From Bacteroidales bacterium (GTDB taxonomy: Bacteria; Bacteroidota; Bacteroidia; Bacteroidales; UBA932), in contig JAFYSH010000006.1 in the NCBI GenBank assembly GCA_017546605.1, positions 1 through 64,000 on the forward strand: a stretch of 64,000 bases of DNA, given 5' to 3'. Positions within the stretch are counted from its first letter, which is position 1, and the number at the start of each line of letters is the position of its first letter. Position numbers and translations under genes: made by a program. Under the pieces are notes generated by a model. The model saw nothing but the letters and a program-made list of their open reading frames with translations. It searched no databases and had not been told where the DNA came from. Below are positions 44,208-53,730 of this stretch, piece by piece.

Positions 44208-45181
44208 ACTTCACCTCCCGATGTCAGACTGCGGACAATCAATTGATAGTCTTCCGCAGGGAGATCCATATCAAAGAATTTATACGGATTGACCGAACGG
44301 TCTTTGTGGATAATTTCATAGTGAAGGTGAGGACCGGTTGATTTACCACTGTTTCCCATCTCGCCCAACTGATCTCCACGCTTGAGGCTTTGTCCTCTTG
44401 AAACCAATACTTTACTCAAGTGCGCATAACGGGTTTTGTAGCCAAATCCATGATCCACTAACACGAAGTGACCATATCCGAAGAAGTCAAAGCCAACATC
44501 GATTACCGTAGCGTTGCCGGTCACATACACCGGAAGCCCCATTTTTCCAGCCAGGTCCAACCCTTCGTGAAAACGGGTCTTTCCATCCTTGGGGTCCTTA
44601 CGATAGCCATAGGCAGAAGTCAGCCGCGTCTGATCCGGAGCTACCGGACAAATGGTCGGCATGCAAAAAGACATCTGGTCGGCCGTTTTTGCCAAGGGGG
44701 CCACATCATCGTACGAATGTGACTGGATGTAGGCTTTTTTACTGAGGATATCGAAATTTTCCACGTAATCGGACAAGCGTCCGTTCGGATCCATCATTTC
44801 CAGATAACTGTAACGGTCCACGCCACCAATACCCGCATTGCGAACCTCCTCCGAAATCTCGTCCATGCCGAACACCGGACGATAGACTTTGTTGTCCCGG
44901 CGTTGCAATTCGTTCAAAATTTGGTAGTTCTTCTCGAGAGAAACATTCAGTTCGTCCAACTTGGAATGCCATTCCGCCACACGGCGTTCTACCAGCACTT
45001 GCTTGGGAGTCTTCCAGCCCAAGACCTCGGTGTATAAGTAATAGTACCCGAAAAACGCCACAAAACTCATCAGGAACAACAGCGTCTGACGAATACGACG
45101 TTGCCGTTGAGACTCCTCAACCACCTCGTAAGTCAGCGTTTCCTTGTTGAGCCGATAACGAATTTTCGGACTTTTTTTCAT
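44204..45181 (-). CDS. M23 family metallopeptidase, membrane anchored, second copy
   Basis: 325 residues from the ATG at 45181; an ATG at 45193 is also possible. Basic N-terminus, one membrane helix (TLLFLMSFVAFFGYYYLY), coiled coil, and an M23 domain with HEGLDLA, YAHLSKVLVSRGQSLKRG and HLHYE. It has the same layout as the downstream M23 protein and is probably a tandem paralogue. First gene of the run to the zinc-ribbon gene. Promoter box at 45206-45213. Confidence 0.93.
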   Translation of the reverse strand: MKKSPKIRYRLNKETLTYEVVEESQRQRRIRQTLLFLMSFVAFFGYYYLYTEVLGWKTPKQVLVERRVAEWHSKLDELNVSLEKNYQILNELQRRDNKVYRPVFGMDEISEEVRNAGIGGVDRYSYLEMMDPNGRLSDYVENFDILSKKAYIQSHSYDDVAPLAKTADQMSFCMPTICPVAPDQTRLTSAYGYRKDPKDGKTRFHEGLDLAGKMGLPVYVTGNATVIDVGFDFFGYGHFVLVDHGFGYKTRYAHLSKVLVSRGQSLKRGDQLGEMGNSGKSTGPHLHYEIIHKDRSVNPYKFFDMDLPAEDYQLIVRSLTSGGEV

Positions 45182-45205
45182 ACTAATACCCATAATATTA
45201 ACACG

Positions 45206-45213
45206 CAAATTTA
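45206..45213 (-). promoter_or_regulatory. Promoter -7 box for the M23-MerR-Nif3 operon
   Basis: TAAATTTG on the minus strand, 24 nt before the ATG at 45181. Confidence 0.5.
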
Positions 45214-45233
45214 TATATTTTTGATAAAAAAAC

Positions 45234-45241
45234 TATTTTTG
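45234..45241 (+). promoter_or_regulatory. Promoter -7 box for alaS
   Basis: TATTTTTG, matching TAnnTTTG, 29 nt before the alaS ATG at 45271. Confidence 0.55.
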
Positions 45242-45270
45242 TAGCTGAATTATTAGCAATCGATTGTTTT

Positions 45271-47892
45271 ATGATGACGTCAAAAGAGATAAGATCCAAA
45301 TTTTTAGAGTTTTTCGCCTCTAAAGGCCACCAAATTGTTCCATCCGCTCCGATGGTTGTCAAAGGTGATCCGACCCTGATGTTTACCAATGCTGGTATGA
45401 ACCAGTTCAAGGATTGGTTTTTGGGCAACAGCGAAATCAAATACCCGCGCGTAGCCGACTCCCAAAAATGTTTGCGCGTAAGTGGAAAACACAACGACCT
45501 GGAAGAAGTCGGTCACGACACCTATCACCACACCATGTTTGAGATGCTCGGCAACTGGAGTTTTGGTGATTATTTCAAAGAAGAAGCCATCGACTGGGCT
45601 TGGGAACTGTTGACCGAAGTATATAAATTGGACCCCAACCGCCTGTATGCAACCATCTTCGAAGGAAATCCGGAAGAAGGCGTTTCGTTGGACAACGAAG
45701 CAAAAACATACTGGCTCAAACACTTGCCTGAAGAGCGCATCATCCTGGGTAACAAAAAAGACAATTTCTGGGAAATGGGGGAAACTGGCCCCTGTGGACC
45801 TTGCAGCGAAATCCACATCGACTTGCGTAGCGATGAAGAACGGGCTGCCCTTCCCGGCGTTGCCTTGGTCAACCAAGGACACCACCTGGTCATCGAAATC
45901 TGGAACTTGGTATTCATCCAATACAACCGCAAAGCGAACGGCAGTTTGGAGCCCCTGCCCAAAAAACACGTAGATACCGGTATGGGGCTGGAACGTCTGG
46001 TAATGGCCATCAACGGATTCAAGAGCAACTACGAGGGCGACTTGTTCCAACACCTGATTGCAGAAATCTCCAAACTCAGCGGTTGCCAATATACAGCTTC
46101 AGAAGACATCGCTGTGGCTATGCGCGTGATTGCAGACCACATCCGTGCCATCAGTTTCTCCATTGCAGACGGCCAATTACCGTCCAACGTAAAAGCGGGT
46201 TATGTCATCCGCCGGATCCTTCGCCGTGCTGTACGCTATGCCTACACCTTCTTGGGTGTCAATACCCCCTTCCTGTGCCGTTTGGTACCTGCTTTGATTC
46301 GGGAAATGGGAGAAGCTTATCCGGAGCTCCAACAACAACAGACTCTGATCGAACGGGTGATCAAAGAAGAAGAAGAAGCATTCTTGAGAACCTTGGAAAA
46401 AGGTATCCGCCTGATGGACCAAATGCTGGAAAAAGCCAAAGACAGCAAGATCATTTCCGGCGAGGATGCATTTACCCTATATGATACATTCGGCTTCCCC
46501 ATTGACTTGAGCGAACTGATTGCCAAGGAAAAGGGATATTCCATTGATTTGGAGGGATTTGAAAAAGAACTCGGAAAGCAGAAAGAACGTGCACGGAATG
46601 CAGCAGCAGTGGAAGAAAGTGACTGGATTGAAATCCTTCCGGAACAAACTTCTTCGTTCATTGGCTACGACGCAACCGAAGCCGATGTACGCATTCTGAA
46701 ATACCGCACCATCAAATCCCGCAACAAAGAACTGATTCAAGTGGTGCTGGATCAAAGTCCGTTCTATGCAGAAAGTGGCGGACAAGCTGGCGACAGTGGA
46801 ACTTTGACTTGTGGTAACGAAACCATTCACATTTCCAACACCATCAAGGAAAATAACCTCAACATTCACCTGGCGGACCGCATCCCGGCCGATCCCACTG
46901 CCATTTTCCACGCTTCCATCAACTTGGAACGTCGTCAGGATACAACTAACAATCACTCGGCAACCCACTTGCTCCACTACGCTCTTCGTGAACTGATCGG
47001 CACCCATATTGAGCAAAAAGGTTCCAGTGTAACGGCTGAATCATTCCGTTTTGACTTCTCCCACTACGAAAAAATTGGTCCCGAAAAATTGCGGGAAGTT
47101 GAACGCAGAGTCAACCAGTTGATTCGCCAAAATATCCGCAAAGAAGAATTCCGCGACCTGCCCATCGAAGAAGCCCGTAACCTGGGAGCGATGGCATTGT
47201 TCGGCGAAAAATATGGCGATCATGTACGCGTCATCCGTTTTGGTAAATCTGCTGAGTTATGCGGTGGCACCCACGTGGACGCAACCGGAAACATCGGCTA
47301 CTTCCGAATTCTGTCTGAGTCTGCCGTTGCTGCCGGAGTCCGTCGTATCGAAGCGGTAACCGGACGACAAGCAGAATTGAGCATCGAAATCATGGCCGAC
47401 CAGGCACAAACCATCCGAGAACTGTTTGGACAATCCCCGAACTTGGTTCAATCCATCAAGAAATTGTTTGGCGAAAACGAAAACTACCGCAAAGCCTTTG
47501 AAGAGGTGAACCGAGAACGCGTACAAAACTTGAAAAAGACCGTTCAAGAAAATGCTACTGTCATCAACGGCATTACGGTTTACCGTCTGCAAATTGGCAC
47601 CTACATGCCTGACATCATCAAAGACCTGGCATTCCAACTGCACAAAGACAGCACCCGCGCTATTTTTGCAGCAGCATTCCGTTCAGGAGAAGACAAACCC
47701 TCATTGGTATTGATGTACAGCGATGACTTGGTTGCTGAAGGAAAAGATGCTTCCAAAGACATCAAACTGGCGGCTCGTTTTGTTCAAGGCGGTGGCGGTG
47801 GACAAAAGTTCCTTGCTACAGCTGGTGGTAAGGTAACCGAAGGTCTTTCCCAAGCATTGGAAACCCTGATTGATAACGCGGTAAAAGCTTAA
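45271..47892 (+). CDS. alaS: Alanyl-tRNA synthetase
   Basis: 873 residues. Class II core ([48 protein letters not shown]), editing domain with [13 protein letters not shown] and [13 protein letters not shown] zinc/catalytic motifs, and the C-Ala region ending [18 protein letters not shown]. It charges tRNA-Ala and clears mischarged Ser and Gly. The start could be the first or second of two adjacent ATG codons. The LptF-like gene follows 4 bp later. Confidence 0.98.
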   Translation: MMTSKEIRSKFLEFFASKGHQIVPSAPMVVKGDPTLMFTNAGMNQFKDWFLGNSEIKYPRVADSQKCLRVSGKHNDLEEVGHDTYHHTMFEMLGNWSFGDYFKEEAIDWAWELLTEVYKLDPNRLYATIFEGNPEEGVSLDNEAKTYWLKHLPEERIILGNKKDNFWEMGETGPCGPCSEIHIDLRSDEERAALPGVALVNQGHHLVIEIWNLVFIQYNRKANGSLEPLPKKHVDTGMGLERLVMAINGFKSNYEGDLFQHLIAEISKLSGCQYTASEDIAVAMRVIADHIRAISFSIADGQLPSNVKAGYVIRRILRRAVRYAYTFLGVNTPFLCRLVPALIREMGEAYPELQQQQTLIERVIKEEEEAFLRTLEKGIRLMDQMLEKAKDSKIISGEDAFTLYDTFGFPIDLSELIAKEKGYSIDLEGFEKELGKQKERARNAAAVEESDWIEILPEQTSSFIGYDATEADVRILKYRTIKSRNKELIQVVLDQSPFYAESGGQAGDSGTLTCGNETIHISNTIKENNLNIHLADRIPADPTAIFHASINLERRQDTTNNHSATHLLHYALRELIGTHIEQKGSSVTAESFRFDFSHYEKIGPEKLREVERRVNQLIRQNIRKEEFRDLPIEEARNLGAMALFGEKYGDHVRVIRFGKSAELCGGTHVDATGNIGYFRILSESAVAAGVRRIEAVTGRQAELSIEIMADQAQTIRELFGQSPNLVQSIKKLFGENENYRKAFEEVNRERVQNLKKTVQENATVINGITVYRLQIGTYMPDIIKDLAFQLHKDSTRAIFAAAFRSGEDKPSLVLMYSDDLVAEGKDASKDIKLAARFVQGGGGGQKFLATAGGKVTEGLSQALETLIDNAVKA

Positions 47893-47896
47893 GCCT

Positions 47897-49366
47897 GTGA
47901 GAAAGCTCGACCAGTTCCTCATCAAATCCTTTTTGGGACCCTTTCTACTGACGTTCCTCATCGTTGCTTTCATCTTTGTGATGAACACCTTGTGGCTCTA
48001 TGTCGATGAACTAGTCGGAAAGGGTTTGAGTTTTTGGATCATCCTGGAATTCCTGTTTTGGGGATCCGTTACCATGATGCCCCACGCCTTGCCCTTGGCA
48101 ACCTTGTTGGCCTCCATCATGACCTTGGGGAACTTGGGAGAAAATAACGAATTGCTGGCCATGAAAGCGGCCGGCATTTCGTTGCAACGCATCCTGGCGC
48201 CCCTAATTGGTGTGGCTGTTTGCATCAGCATCGGCGCCTTTTATGTTTCCAACAACTTGATTCCTGTCGCATTCAACAAAATTTACACGTTGCAATACGA
48301 TATCGGAAAGACGAAAGAAGAGATCAAGATCCCAACCGGCACCTTCTACAACGGCATCGAAGGTTTCACGTTGCGCATCAGCGAACACAACAAGGACACG
48401 GATATGATGTACGACGTGATGGTGTACGACCACAAGGATCGCGAAGGCAATATCAGCGTTGCGGTAGCAGACTCCGGCCTTATCAAGTCCAATACCGACA
48501 AGACCGCATTGATCTTCATCCTATTCGATGGTATTTCTTACGAAGAAAGCAATACCCGGAAATACAAAGACACTTCGTACGTGGTCAACCGGATCCGTTT
48601 CAAACGACAAGAAGTCATCATTCCGCTGGAAAATTACAATTTCCAAAAGTCCGATGACGACCGCTATGGCAATGAAATCATGGCGCAAGACTTGAAAGAA
48701 TTGCGTCATGACCGGGACTCCCTGTCGTTGTTGTTGCAACAAACCTTGAAAAAACAGCAAGAACGCTATGGCGTTGGAAATGGCACTTCCTTTGGCTACC
48801 AACTCGACAGCCTCAAGGGAAGGAACATCCACCAACCCTATCCTTTGGACTCTTCGTACAAATGGTCCAGCATCCATGAAGAGCACCGTCATGTTGCGAT
48901 GGCTGCCAAGAACCTAAACAGCAACATCTCTGTCTTGGAGTCGTATGAAAATGAGATTTATCCTTACGCGCGTTCATTAAGACGAATCAACCTGGAATCG
49001 TTCCGAAAGTTTACCCTATCCTTTGCCTGTCTGATCTTCTTCTTCATTGGCGCGCCAATGGGTGCAATCATCCGAAAAGGCGGCTTGGGTACCCCTGTGA
49101 TTATTTCAGCCTTGTTCTTCGTCGTCTATTGGGTCGTTGATATTTCTGGTAAAAAACTGGCTCGAGACGGTGTGATTACGCCGATGTTCGGCGCCTTTAT
49201 CTCTACCCTGGTGCTACTGCCCATTGGTGTATTCCTCACCATCAAATCCACCAAGGACTCATCTCTGTTCAATGCAGAGATGTACATCAATGCCATCAAG
49301 AAATTTTTCAAGGAACTGCCTACGCAGATCAAACTAATATGGAACATCTTCAGAAGAAAAGCATAG
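47897..49366 (+). CDS. LptF/LptG family permease
   Basis: 489 residues from a GTG start. Six membrane helices in two groups of three: residues about 12-130 (SFLGPFLLTFLIVAFIFVMNTLWLYVDELVGKGL) and about 370-455 (FTLSFACLIFFFIGAPMGAIIRKGGLG). The periplasmic beta-jellyroll between them is longer than in E. coli LptF, with a helical insertion around residues 255-360. It forms part of the LptB2FG transporter that moves LPS from the inner membrane. It follows alaS by 4 bp and overlaps fmt by 28 nt. Confidence 0.93.
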   Translation: MRKLDQFLIKSFLGPFLLTFLIVAFIFVMNTLWLYVDELVGKGLSFWIILEFLFWGSVTMMPHALPLATLLASIMTLGNLGENNELLAMKAAGISLQRILAPLIGVAVCISIGAFYVSNNLIPVAFNKIYTLQYDIGKTKEEIKIPTGTFYNGIEGFTLRISEHNKDTDMMYDVMVYDHKDREGNISVAVADSGLIKSNTDKTALIFILFDGISYEESNTRKYKDTSYVVNRIRFKRQEVIIPLENYNFQKSDDDRYGNEIMAQDLKELRHDRDSLSLLLQQTLKKQQERYGVGNGTSFGYQLDSLKGRNIHQPYPLDSSYKWSSIHEEHRHVAMAAKNLNSNISVLESYENEIYPYARSLRRINLESFRKFTLSFACLIFFFIGAPMGAIIRKGGLGTPVIISALFFVVYWVVDISGKKLARDGVITPMFGAFISTLVLLPIGVFLTIKSTKDSSLFNAEMYINAIKKFFKELPTQIKLIWNIFRRKA

Positions 49367-50316
49367 TTTTTATGGGGACACCCGACTTTGCAGTCGGCAT
49401 CCTCGAAGCCATGTTGAATGCCGAATACCACATCGTGGGAGTAGTCACCACACCGGACAAACCCAGTGGCCGTGGCCTCAAAGTCAACCGCAGTGCTGTC
49501 AAAGAGTTTTTGCTGCAACGGGAAGCAAACACTGGGATTTCCATTCCCTTGCTCCAACCGGTCTCTCTCAAAGACCCTGCATTTTTGGAGGCCCTCCAGA
49601 GCTGGCAAGCGGATCTATTCGTAGTAGTCGCCTTCCGCATGCTTCCGAAAGTGGTTTGGAGCATGCCCCCGATGGGAACATTTAACCTTCATGCCTCACT
49701 GCTGCCCCAATACCGGGGTGCTGCCCCCATCAACTGGGCCATCATCAACGGAGAGACCCGCACCGGCGTAACCACCTTCTTCTTGGATGAACACATGGAC
49801 ACAGGAGCGATCATCGGACAAGCAGAAGTCTCGATTGGTCCCGATGAAAATGTTGGATCCCTGCACGACCGTTTGATGGAAGTAGGTAAAACATTGGTTT
49901 GCGACTCAATCCGTCGCATCTTCCAAGGTGAGGTAGAAGCCTTGCCTCAAGAGGAACCGGGCCAACTACTTCCAGCACCCAAATTATCCCGGGAAACCGG
50001 TTTATTGGATTGGCAACAAGATGCGAACCAACTGCACAACCTGATCCGTGGCCTGTCTCCCTACCCGGGGGCCCATAGCCAGCTTCGTATGCAAGACAAA
50101 GCATTGGATGTAAAGATCTACGCAGGACAACCCTCCGATCAAAACAAACCCAACTTAAAACCGGGCGCAATTACAACAGACGGAAAGTCCTATTTCCGTG
50201 TTCAATGCGGAAATGGCTCGCTGGATATTCTGGAGCTACAATTACCGGGCAAAAAGCGACTGAACATCCGGGAGTTTCTTGCCGGATGGCGTGCTACTGA
50301 AGCCTATTTTGAATAG
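49339..50316 (+). CDS. fmt: Methionyl-tRNA formyltransferase
   Basis: 325 residues. It formylates the initiator Met-tRNA using 10-formyl-tetrahydrofolate. Marks: IVFMGTPDFAVGILEAML, GVVTTPDKPSGRG, FNLHASLLPQYRGAAPINWAIINGETRTGVT with the catalytic Asn/His pair, and the C-terminal tRNA-binding domain. The first 28 nt overlap the LptF-like gene. The end is 4 bp from the convergent lptG-like stop. Confidence 0.97.
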   Translation: MEHLQKKSIVFMGTPDFAVGILEAMLNAEYHIVGVVTTPDKPSGRGLKVNRSAVKEFLLQREANTGISIPLLQPVSLKDPAFLEALQSWQADLFVVVAFRMLPKVVWSMPPMGTFNLHASLLPQYRGAAPINWAIINGETRTGVTTFFLDEHMDTGAIIGQAEVSIGPDENVGSLHDRLMEVGKTLVCDSIRRIFQGEVEALPQEEPGQLLPAPKLSRETGLLDWQQDANQLHNLIRGLSPYPGAHSQLRMQDKALDVKIYAGQPSDQNKPNLKPGAITTDGKSYFRVQCGNGSLDILELQLPGKKRLNIREFLAGWRATEAYFE

Positions 50317-50320
50317 GTTC

Positions 50321-51412
50321 CTATTTGGGTGCCATCCGGTACAGAACCACTGCAATCACCGCAAATACAGCATTGGGCAACCACAATGCCACAATGGGCG
50401 GGAGCGTATCCGTTACCACAAACATCTCGCTTAGACGCAAGAAGAGGATGTAAGAAAAACTAAGCGCAATCCCTATCCCTAGGTTCAGGCCGATACCTCC
50501 CCGACGCTTTTGAGACGAGAGCGAAACGCCCATCAACGTTAGGATGAAGGCTGAAAAAGGTACGGCAAAACGACTGTGTTTTTCAATCAAAGAGTACTTG
50601 ACCATCTTATCACCACGCATCCTCTGCATGGCAATCAGGTCTTCCAGCTCGCGATAGGTCAAAGATTCAACCGTCTTGTCACTCCGATAGAAATCATCCA
50701 CAATCAGGTTAATCACCGTATCCTTGCGCGTTCCTTTCCGAATTTCTTCACGATCTCCAATGTAGTCCCGGATGAAGTAATTTTTCAGACGCCAACCCTG
50801 CAGCGTTGAGTCCCAGGCTGCAGACTCCGCAGACAACTTGGAAACCATTTCACTTCCTTCAAATTTCTCAAGAGTAAAATTATACGCTGTATTGTTCCAC
50901 GTACTGAAAGACTCTACATAGGCGAATTCTCCCGGAGCAATCTGATAATGGATATTGCGTTCTTTGTTGTGATAGCGACCCCCCTTCACATATTGTTGCT
51001 CAAAGGCCAGGCGTTCTTTATTCGCCGGCGGAATAATGAACAAGTTCAAAACCAAGCTGACCGCCATGATGGCCAAGGCCGAAAGGAAATAAGGATACAG
51101 CATGCGTGCGAAGCTCACTCCACCGGATAGCATCGCAATGATCTCACTATTGGCCGCCAGCTTTGAGGTAAAGAAGATTACCGTCACAAAAACGAATAGC
51201 GGACTGAACATATTGACAAAATAAGGGATGAAGTTGACATAGTAGTCAAACACAATTGCCCCAAAAGGAGCCTCATTATCCACCAGTTTGTCAATTTTTT
51301 CACTGATATCAAAAATGATCACAATGACAATGATCAACAACAAGGCCACCGCAAAAGTCCCGATGAACTTCCGGATGATGTATTTGTCAAGTGTTTTTAT
51401 TCTTAAATCCAT
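50321..51412 (-). CDS. LptF/LptG family permease, second member
   Basis: 363 residues, the usual LptG length. Helices at the N-terminus (FIGTFAVALLLIIVIVIIFDISEKIDKLVDNEAPFGAIVFDYYVNFIPYF) and C-terminus (AVPFSAFILTLMGVSLSSQKRRGGIGLNLGIGIALSFSYILFL) around a periplasmic jellyroll (HYQIAPGEFAYVESF). With the 47897 gene it would give the FG pair. It lies 32 bp after tgt on the minus strand. Confidence 0.93.
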   Translation of the reverse strand: MDLRIKTLDKYIIRKFIGTFAVALLLIIVIVIIFDISEKIDKLVDNEAPFGAIVFDYYVNFIPYFVNMFSPLFVFVTVIFFTSKLAANSEIIAMLSGGVSFARMLYPYFLSALAIMAVSLVLNLFIIPPANKERLAFEQQYVKGGRYHNKERNIHYQIAPGEFAYVESFSTWNNTAYNFTLEKFEGSEMVSKLSAESAAWDSTLQGWRLKNYFIRDYIGDREEIRKGTRKDTVINLIVDDFYRSDKTVESLTYRELEDLIAMQRMRGDKMVKYSLIEKHSRFAVPFSAFILTLMGVSLSSQKRRGGIGLNLGIGIALSFSYILFLRLSEMFVVTDTLPPIVALWLPNAVFAVIAVVLYRMAPK

Positions 51413-51444
51413 AGTGTCAATTTAAAAAGCACCAATCGTCAGAA

Positions 51445-52575
51445 CTACAAACGGGTTTCCAACCGCCGGACCGTTGCATTCTTCCAAGCCAGGAAGTCAC
51501 CTTGTTCTATATGCAGACGAGCCTGACGAACCAGATCCAGGTAGAAGGCCAGGTTGTGCTCACTCGCTATTTGTGCAGCCAGCATCTCTCCTGAAATGAA
51601 CAAATGTCGCAAGTATGCCTTGGTATAGTAGGTATCCACAAATGAGGTTCCTTTGGGATCGATCGCAGAAAAATCTTGACTCCACTTCTTGTTCCGGATA
51701 TTGATAATACCATCCCAGGTAAACAACATTCCGTTCCGTCCATTACGGGTAGGCATTACGCAGTCAAACATATCCACACCCCGAGCAATGGCCTCCAAAA
51801 TATTCATCGGCGTTCCCACCCCCATCAGGTAACGAGGCTTGTCCTTCGGAAGAAGGGGATGAAGCACTTCGATCATCTCATACATTTGTTCCGTCGGTTC
51901 ACCAACCGCCAGTCCACCAATAGCATAACCTTCTCGGTTCAGGGAGACTGCGTGTTCAGCGGCACGACGGCGCAACTCGGGATAGACACAACCCTGAACA
52001 ATCGGAAAATAAGTCTGACGATAACCATACAACGGTTCTGTACGATCAAAATGAGCAACGCCCCGCTCCAACCACTGCTGTGTCAGTCGCAACGATTTTT
52101 CAGCATACTTGAAATCAGCATCGCCCGGCGTACACTCATCCAAGGCCATGATAATATCGGCGCCGATGATCCGCTGAATATCCACGTTGTTCTCCGGTGT
52201 AAAAAGATGCTTGGAGCCATCAATATGTGAACGAAAGGTACAACCCTCCTGGGTCAACTTCCGGTTTGCAGCCAATGAAAACACCTGAAATCCACCACTA
52301 TCCGTCAGGATCGGACGATCCCAATGAATGAATTTGTGCAAACCTCCTGCCTGACGCAATGTATCCAAGCCGGGACGCAGATACAAATGGTAGGTATTTC
52401 CCAAAATGATTTCAGCACGAATATCGGACTCCAAATCACGGTGATAAACACCTTTAACGGATCCGATAGTGCCTACAGGCATAAAAATGGGCGTTTCAAT
52501 CGTTCCATGATCTGTAACGATCCGACCGCGGCGGGCATTGCTTTCGCGATCATTGCACAATAGGGTAAATTCCAT
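51445..52575 (-). CDS. tgt: Queuine/preQ1 tRNA-ribosyltransferase, lacking the zinc cysteines
   Basis: 376 residues from the ATG at 52575. It swaps guanine 34 of certain tRNAs for preQ1. The barrel is complete: Asp 92 in LTDSGGFQVFSL, GYAIGGLAVGE (217-226), RYLMGVGTP, and the nucleophile Asp 271 in FDCVMPTRNGRNG. The zinc site is not: where bacterial Tgt has DPxCxCxxC, residues 306-314 read DPKGTSFVD, so all three Cys are replaced; His 340 (EHNLAFY) is kept. The fold is probably stable without zinc. queG lies about 1.2 kb away. Confidence 0.95.
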   Translation of the reverse strand: MEFTLLCNDRESNARRGRIVTDHGTIETPIFMPVGTIGSVKGVYHRDLESDIRAEIILGNTYHLYLRPGLDTLRQAGGLHKFIHWDRPILTDSGGFQVFSLAANRKLTQEGCTFRSHIDGSKHLFTPENNVDIQRIIGADIIMALDECTPGDADFKYAEKSLRLTQQWLERGVAHFDRTEPLYGYRQTYFPIVQGCVYPELRRRAAEHAVSLNREGYAIGGLAVGEPTEQMYEMIEVLHPLLPKDKPRYLMGVGTPMNILEAIARGVDMFDCVMPTRNGRNGMLFTWDGIINIRNKKWSQDFSAIDPKGTSFVDTYYTKAYLRHLFISGEMLAAQIASEHNLAFYLDLVRQARLHIEQGDFLAWKNATVRRLETRL

Positions 52576-52595
52576 ATACGTTAACAAAGAAACCT

Positions 52596-52603
52596 CAAAG
52601 ATA
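52596..52603 (-). promoter_or_regulatory. Promoter -7 box for tgt
   Basis: TATCTTTG on the minus strand, exact consensus, 20 nt before the tgt ATG. Confidence 0.6.
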
Positions 52604-52641
52604 ATGAATCTTTACCAAATCAGAAAATAGCCCCAAACCAC

Positions 52642-52672
52642 AAAAAAAGGAGAAAGTCAGCTGACTTTCTCC
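52642..52672 (-). terminator. Rho-independent terminator after the threonine dehydrogenase gene
   Basis: A 24-bp perfect palindrome whose halves are GGAGAAAGTCAG (52649-52660) and CTGACTTTCTCC (52661-52672); the minus strand continues with seven T. It lies 25 bp past the stop at 52698. Confidence 0.88.
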
Positions 52673-52697
52673 CCTATCTGGATGGCCAAGGCCTTCT

Positions 52698-53651
52698 TTA
52701 TTTTCCCAATTTTTGAGCAATGCATTTGAGCATATCGTCCACCATTGCATCCAAATCCCATTGAGGATTCCAGCCCCATTCTTCACGAGCGCAAGAGTCA
52801 TCCAAGGAATCCGGCCATGAGGCAGAAATTGCTTCTTTAACAGGATCCACATCATAGTCAAAGGTTGCGTGCGGAACACGTTCTTTAATCTTGGCAAACA
52901 ATTCACGCGGGTTGAAGCTCATGCAAGTAACATTGAATGAGTTGCGGTGAACCAATTTTGCAGGATCAGCTTCCATCAATTGGGTCAGGGCGTTCAATGC
53001 ATCCGGCATGTACAACATATCCATGTAAGTATTTTCCGGAATCGGGCAGGTATAATGACCGTTTTTGATGATTTCATAGAATACTTCTACAGCATAGTCA
53101 GTAGTACCACCACCCGGCAATGCACCGTTAGAAATCAGACCCGGGAAACGTACGCTTCGGGTATCTACACCAAAGCGGCTGAAATAATAATCAGAAAGCA
53201 ACTCGCCAGTTACTTTGCAAACTCCGTAAATGGTATTCGGACGCATGACTGTATCTTGGGGAGTCTTGGTATGCGGGGTATTGTGACCAAATGCACCAAT
53301 GGAACTCGGGGTAAACAACGCTGTCTTGAATTCTTTTGCCAAGTTCAAGGAGTTCAGCAAGGCTCCCATGTTGATGTTCCAAGCAACATCCGGCATGCGT
53401 TCTCCTGTTGCAGAAAGCAGTGCCACCATGTTGTAAATTGCATCCACTTTATATTTCTTAACCAACTCACCGTAAGCCTGAAAATCAGTAGCATCCAATT
53501 TTTCAGCAATCGCATTCTGCGAGAGACGGGTTACCACTTCATCTTTCAAGTCTGCAGCGATTACATTGTCGTAACCGTAATTTTTTTGCAAGTGGGGTAT
53601 CAATTCTGTGCCGATCTGTCCACCGGCGCCGACAACCAAAATACGTTTCAT
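52698..53651 (-). CDS. SDR-type (UDP-galactose-epimerase-like) L-threonine 3-dehydrogenase
   Basis: 317 residues from the ATG at 53651. NAD-binding GAGGQIGTELIPHL at the N-terminus, DAIYNMVALLSATGERMPDVAWNINMGAL, FTPSSIGAFGHNTPHTKTPQD, and the catalytic Tyr-x3-Lys in TIYGVCKVTGEL. The blocks RFPGLISNGALPGGGTTDYAVE and YMDMLYMPDAL are those of the SDR-type threonine dehydrogenase, not of sugar epimerases. It would oxidise threonine to 2-amino-3-ketobutyrate. The usual partner kbl is not in the window. Confidence 0.88.
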   Translation of the reverse strand: MKRILVVGAGGQIGTELIPHLQKNYGYDNVIAADLKDEVVTRLSQNAIAEKLDATDFQAYGELVKKYKVDAIYNMVALLSATGERMPDVAWNINMGALLNSLNLAKEFKTALFTPSSIGAFGHNTPHTKTPQDTVMRPNTIYGVCKVTGELLSDYYFSRFGVDTRSVRFPGLISNGALPGGGTTDYAVEVFYEIIKNGHYTCPIPENTYMDMLYMPDALNALTQLMEADPAKLVHRNSFNVTCMSFNPRELFAKIKERVPHATFDYDVDPVKEAISASWPDSLDDSCAREEWGWNPQWDLDAMVDDMLKCIAQKLGK

Positions 53652-53676
53652 TTCAGATTCAAAAGTTTTATTAACG

Positions 53677-53684
53677 CAAAAGTA
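53677..53684 (-). promoter_or_regulatory. Promoter -7 box for the threonine dehydrogenase
   Basis: TACTTTTG on the minus strand, matching TAnnTTTG, 25 nt before the ATG at 53651. Confidence 0.5.
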
Positions 53685-53716
53685 ATCATTTTTCCCGTAT
53701 CTGTACATTTTCCTTA

Positions 53717-53724
53717 TAACTTTG
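53717..53724 (+). promoter_or_regulatory. Promoter -7 box for queG, near-leaderless
   Basis: TAACTTTG, matching TAnnTTTG, 6 nt before the queG ATG at 53731. Confidence 0.5.
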
Positions 53725-53730
53725 CATACG

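Noticed and set aside
45304-46089. 261-codon antisense frame inside alaS
   Set aside because: Shadow of the alaS reading frame; composition follows from the opposite codons.
52576-52697. PreQ1 riboswitch ahead of tgt or queG
   Set aside because: The tgt box leaves about 15 nt of leader and queG is nearly leaderless, so there is no room; the 24-bp palindrome nearby is a terminator for the gene at 52698.
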